A DNA stretch of 64,000 bases from contig CBDAPU010000001.1 in the NCBI GenBank assembly GCA_965198875.1, forward strand, positions 2,108,001-2,172,000, read 5' to 3'. How positions within the stretch are numbered: the stretch's first letter is position 1; each line of letters starts with the position of its first letter. Below, piece by piece: positions 60,772 through 64,000 of this stretch. The stretch comes from CBDAPU01 sp965198875. GTDB taxonomy: Bacteria; Pseudomonadota; Gammaproteobacteria; Eutrophobiales; Eutrophobiaceae. A model generated the notes under the pieces. It did no database searches, was not told the origin of the DNA, and worked only from the letters and a program-made list of their open reading frames with translations. Position numbers and translations under genes: made by a program.

Positions 60772-61590
60772 TCAAACAGGCGGCGGCGGGTTTGTATTGA
60801 TCAATGCCGCCAGTATGGATTGGTGCACGGCTTCCGGCTTCTCTGAGAGCATCAGATGGCCGCACTCATCCAGTATATCGATCCGGGGTTGTTTTAATGC
60901 CGCGCGCAACTCTCCGCTCCCCCCTGGCGGCGTCATTTTATCCTCTTCTCCTAAAACAAGTGTCACCGGCGCAGTGACCGAGCTTGCCGCATCCAGCCCG
61001 CGGCTATAGGCATTACAGGCATTGAGGTCGGTATACAGTATATTGTTTTTAAGATAACGCTCCATTAAACGCCGGTTGCTGTTCAGGATATGGATCCCCG
61101 CCACCGGGTTACCGCCAATTTGTGACGCCTGGGAGTGGGCATATAACATGATCATATCCACAGCGACGGGGTTATGCTCTTTTGCCGCGGCCAGCAACGG
61201 CTCGCCTACCGGCATGGGTACGGCAACACCCAGTAGAATGAGCGTTGTTACCTTTGTTAGCAACTGTGACGCCGCCTCAAGGGCAATGAGCGCCCCCATG
61301 CTATGGCCTACCAGCGCGGTTTTTTCAATGTCAAGAACCTGTACTAATTCAATCAACCAGCGGGACATATCCTCAATGGAGGTCAAGGGCTCACCCGCCG
61401 AGCGATTATGCCCGGGCAAGTCCACAGCCAGGGAATTAAACTGTTTTTTTGCATAATAGCGGTTGAATAACGTCCAGACTGTGTGGTCCTGGCCGGCCCC
61501 ATGGAGAAAAATAATGCACGGCAATGCCGGGTCGAAAACCTCGGCGCCAGTTGCAGTAAAGGCCACCTGGCCGTTTATGTTGATCTCCAT
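60772..61590 (-). CDS. Alpha/beta-hydrolase
   Basis: 272 aa from the ATG at 61590 (MEININGQVAFTATG); an in-frame extension to 61638 overlaps the upstream gene. Nucleophile Ser in GHSMGALIALEAA, oxyanion region FLHGAGQDH, acid Asp after LVLGEEDKMT, and base His in DECGHLMLSEKPEAV. Fold class is certain but the substrate is not; the family includes esterases, haloperoxidase-like and meta-cleavage hydrolases. It starts 10 bp after the O-acetylhomoserine enzyme ends, so the two are likely co-transcribed. Confidence 0.82.
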   Translation of the reverse strand: MEININGQVAFTATGAEVFDPALPCIIFLHGAGQDHTVWTLFNRYYAKKQFNSLAVDLPGHNRSAGEPLTSIEDMSRWLIELVQVLDIEKTALVGHSMGALIALEAASQLLTKVTTLILLGVAVPMPVGEPLLAAAKEHNPVAVDMIMLYAHSQASQIGGNPVAGIHILNSNRRLMERYLKNNILYTDLNACNAYSRGLDAASSVTAPVTLVLGEEDKMTPPGGSGELRAALKQPRIDILDECGHLMLSEKPEAVHQSILAALINTNPPPPV

Positions 61591-61600
61591 GTCTGCGCCC

Positions 61601-62893
61601 CTATTTTTGTGAGCGATACAGGGCGCGGTCCAGATCATTGATCAAATCGTCGGCGTCTTCTATGCCCACGGATAGCCTTACCAGCCCCTGGGTAATGCCG
61701 GCCTCCCGTAGTGCAACATCACCCATTCTGCTGTGGGTGGTGGAAGCCGGGTGAATGACCAGTGACTTTGCATCACCAACATTGGCGAGGTGCGAGAAGA
61801 TCCGCAATGATTCAATAAACTTCTCTCCGGCTTCACGGCCACCTTTTAATTCAAAGCTGAGGACTGAACCACAGCCTTTGGGCAGTAACCGCCTGGCGAG
61901 GTCGTGATCCGGATGCCCTGGCAATTCGGGATAGGTCACATAGTCAACGGCGTCATGAGCACACAGGTACGACACGATTTCTCGCGTATTGGCGATGTGT
62001 TTATCCATTCTGACGGAGAGGGTTTCCGCTCCCTGCAAGATATAAAAAGCATTCGTTGGGCTCAAGGCGGCGCCAAAATCCCTCAGGCCCTCTCGACGGG
62101 CCCGCAACAGGAAAGCAGTGGGGCCGAAATCCTCGGCAAAGTCGATATTTAAAATGCCTGCACAGGGCTCCGTCATGGCGTCAAATTTGCTGGACTGATC
62201 CCAGTCGAATCGCCCGGAGTCGACCACGACGCCGCCGATGGCAATACCGTGACCACCGATGAACTTCGTCAATGAATGTATGCTGATATCAGCGCCGTGA
62301 TCAAAGGGCTTTAGCAGATAAGGGGTGGTCAGTGTTGAATCCAGCACCAGGGGTATTTGCGCTGCGTGTGCGATGTTTGCAATGGCCTCAATATCGAGCA
62401 CTTCACATCCGGGATTGCCCACTGTCTCTGCGTAGATCATGCGTGTTTCCGGGGTGATGGCCTCTTTGAACGCCTCCGGCTTTCGGGGGTTGACGAAGGT
62501 GGTGTTGACGCCAAAGCGGGGCAGGGTGTAGGTGAGCAAATTATGCGTCCCGCCATACAGGGCATGGGAGGCGACGATATGGCTACCGCCGTCCATGATG
62601 GTGCAAATGGCGAGATGAATGGCAGCCATGCCGCTGGCCGTGGCAACTGCACCGACACCGCCTTCCAGGGCGGCGATGCGCTCTTCCAACACCCCCACAG
62701 TCGGATTGGAAATACGTGAGTAAACATGTCCTGATCTGGCCAGATCAAACAGGGATGAGGCGTGCTCTGCTCCCTTGAAGACAAAAGAAGTGGTCTGATA
62801 AATCGGCGCTGCCCGTGCCCCGGTCGCCGGATCCGGTCGCTGCCCACCATGCAGGCCCAGGGTATCAAAACCCAAGTATTTTAATTTGGACAT
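61601..62893 (-). CDS. O-acetylhomoserine (thiol)-lyase / sulfhydrylase
   Basis: 430 aa PLP enzyme of the Cys/Met metabolism family that makes homocysteine from O-acetylhomoserine and sulfide. I take the ATG at 62893 (MSKLKYLGFDTLGLHGGQ); the in-frame region upstream to 63274 overlaps the divergent glutamine synthetase-like gene and is not conserved. Motifs: PDPATGARAAPIYQTTSF, YSRISNPTVGVLEERIAALEGG, the PLP lysine in SLTKFIGGHG (about residue 209) and LIHPASTTHSRM near the C-terminus. Divergent from the next gene with about 90 bp between starts. Confidence 0.9.
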   Translation of the reverse strand: MSKLKYLGFDTLGLHGGQRPDPATGARAAPIYQTTSFVFKGAEHASSLFDLARSGHVYSRISNPTVGVLEERIAALEGGVGAVATASGMAAIHLAICTIMDGGSHIVASHALYGGTHNLLTYTLPRFGVNTTFVNPRKPEAFKEAITPETRMIYAETVGNPGCEVLDIEAIANIAHAAQIPLVLDSTLTTPYLLKPFDHGADISIHSLTKFIGGHGIAIGGVVVDSGRFDWDQSSKFDAMTEPCAGILNIDFAEDFGPTAFLLRARREGLRDFGAALSPTNAFYILQGAETLSVRMDKHIANTREIVSYLCAHDAVDYVTYPELPGHPDHDLARRLLPKGCGSVLSFELKGGREAGEKFIESLRIFSHLANVGDAKSLVIHPASTTHSRMGDVALREAGITQGLVRLSVGIEDADDLINDLDRALYRSQK

Positions 62894-62984
62894 ATCGCTC
62901 CCCTGAACACGTTTAAAGACGGCAAAGCGTATACGGGACGGATTAATATCACAAGTTGCCTGGCGATTATGGGAAAATAGCGAT

Positions 62985-64000
62985 ATGGATAATGATAAAC
63001 ACCTTACATCAAATGACGACATGGGTCTGTCAAAGCGAGGGCCGATAAAAGCGCTACAGGGTTTTTTAAGGCGGTATCCGCACACACAGATGTTGGAGAT
63101 GTTGTTGACCGATATCAATGGCATTGTCCGTGGGCGACGGATCAGCCGGGATGAATGTAAAACATTATTCCATGAGGGTCTTAAGAGCTGTGCATCCACA
63201 GTGCTCAGCGATAGCCGTGGTGATATTCCTTTTGCCGTCGGTATGGGCACACGAGATGGCGCTCCCGATGTCATGGCCTATCCCGTTGCCAATACACTGG
63301 CTCCCGTTCCCTGGCTGGGATCCAATACCGCCCAGGTTGTTACGCGCCTCGCCAATGTGGATGGTTCGCCTTATTTTGCCGATTCAAGACATGTGCTGGA
63401 GCGCGCCTATCAACCATTGCAGGCGATGGGCTACAACGCGGTGGTGGCGATGGAGTGGGAGTTTTATCTACTAGAGGATAATGATGATGCAGAGCCCAAA
63501 CCGAAACTGGGCAAGATCCCCGGCACCAACCTCAAGCAGGGGGGGTTGCAATACGCCACAATAGAAGAGCTGTGGGAGAACGATGCGCTATTGAGCGCTA
63601 TCCAGGCCCACTGTGCGCTACAGGACATTCCAGCGACCACCGCATTATCAGAATTATCACCGGGGCAGTTTGAAATCAATCTACAGCCTGCCGCCGATCC
63701 GGTGCTCGCCTGTGATCAGGGCGTCTTGCTAAAACGCCTGATCAAAGGCGCCGCCATGCAACAGGGCGGTGGCGCCTGCTTTATGGCCAAGCCTTTTGCT
63801 GAATATGCCGGTAGCGGTCTGCATGTTCATGTGAGTCTGTATGATGAGAGCGGTGATAATGTGTTCGCCAGCCCATCATCCAGTGATGTGCCGGCCATAT
63901 CGGATGTATTGAGACAGGCGATAGGGGGCCTACAGGCGACAATGGCGCAGTCCATGGCGATCTTCTCGCCCAATGCAAACTCTTACCGCCGTCTGCAACC
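62985..64000 (+). CDS. Glutamine synthetase-like enzyme (PuuA-type gamma-glutamyl ligase), partial
   Basis: Open from the ATG at 62985 to the end of the window, 338 codons with no stop. The N-terminal beta-grasp region has EMLLTDINGIVRGRRIS; the ATP-grasp-like core shows VVAMEWEFYLLE with metal-binding Glu residues, ELSPGQFEIN, GSGLHVHVSLYD with the essential His, and NSYRRLQP. These are marks of glutamine synthetase superfamily members of the GlnA3/PuuA type (gamma-glutamylpolyamine synthetase) rather than primary GlnA. Divergent from the OAH sulfhydrylase gene. The C-terminal part is outside the window, so subfamily remains open. Confidence 0.86.
   Translation, partial: MDNDKHLTSNDDMGLSKRGPIKALQGFLRRYPHTQMLEMLLTDINGIVRGRRISRDECKTLFHEGLKSCASTVLSDSRGDIPFAVGMGTRDGAPDVMAYPVANTLAPVPWLGSNTAQVVTRLANVDGSPYFADSRHVLERAYQPLQAMGYNAVVAMEWEFYLLEDNDDAEPKPKLGKIPGTNLKQGGLQYATIEELWENDALLSAIQAHCALQDIPATTALSELSPGQFEINLQPAADPVLACDQGVLLKRLIKGAAMQQGGGACFMAKPFAEYAGSGLHVHVSLYDESGDNVFASPSSSDVPAISDVLRQAIGGLQATMAQSMAIFSPNANSYRRLQ

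Noticed and set aside
62894..63274. N-terminal extension of the O-acetylhomoserine enzyme
   Set aside because: The conserved protein begins at 62893, and the extension overlaps the divergent glutamine synthetase-like gene.

Overview
The window reads as chromosomal DNA of a gammaproteobacterium, probably an uncultured one. The evidence is the ypjD/corC/ffh neighbourhood, a complete succinate dehydrogenase operon with sdhE, ygfZ and a divergent ygfX, a FadI/FadJ pair, ModABC, glutathione reductase, DsbB and UbiG. I cannot name the genus. I found no tRNA, rRNA, CRISPR array, transposase, integrase or recognisable transcription-factor gene.

Layout. 1-6.4 kb: the end of a peptide ABC transporter locus (two ATPases), a thiolase and a FadJ-type beta-oxidation enzyme, then a double-ATPase peptide transporter protein. 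6.6-16 kb (mostly minus strand): a small hendecad coiled-coil membrane protein, modCBA, gor, a DedA-like/disulfide-reductase fusion, a CorC-type transporter and ypjD. 16.2-17.5 kb: ffh. 17.7-23.9 kb (minus): dsbB, a YheT hydrolase, ygfZ, sdhE, sdhB, sdhA, sdhD, sdhC and, upstream of sdhC, a 51-codon SDHAF4-like (DUF1674) gene. 24-26.7 kb: ygfX/cptA, a squalene-synthase-fold protein lacking the Asp-rich motifs, gph and ubiG. 26.8-33.9 kb (minus): a signalling module of a SHOCT-like membrane protein, a 1516-residue Ser/Thr kinase with a C-terminal FGE-type domain, a PP2C phosphatase and a class III cyclase fused to an FHA domain.

34-58 kb is the accessory core: a secreted parvulin, a CpcT/CpeT-like secreted protein, and a two-partner secretion locus with a TpsB pore and a giant TpsA exoprotein of about 5,900 residues. 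TpsA holds three families of internal repeats. It is followed by a small secreted protein whose N-terminal half resembles the TpsA C-terminal tail, including a Cys-x5-Cys pair. A Sel1 protein lies beyond. TpsA is split in this sequence by a patch of about 270 bp with nine extra bases. All changes are insertions and they sum to a multiple of three, so the downstream frame is the same as the upstream frame; this looks like a sequence error or a very recent lesion. 58-64 kb: an omega-amino acid transaminase, a MetF-family reductase, an alpha/beta hydrolase, an O-acetylhomoserine sulfhydrylase-type enzyme and the start of a glutamine synthetase-like gene running off the end.

The most interesting features are: (1) the putative three-gene TPS locus (tpsB, tpsA, small tail-like protein) next to a parvulin; (2) the kinase with five T-Q-V-M/I-D repeats that look like FHA docking sites, encoded beside an FHA-cyclase and a phosphatase; (3) the tiny SDHAF4-like gene, which places two putative SDH assembly factors around one sdh operon.
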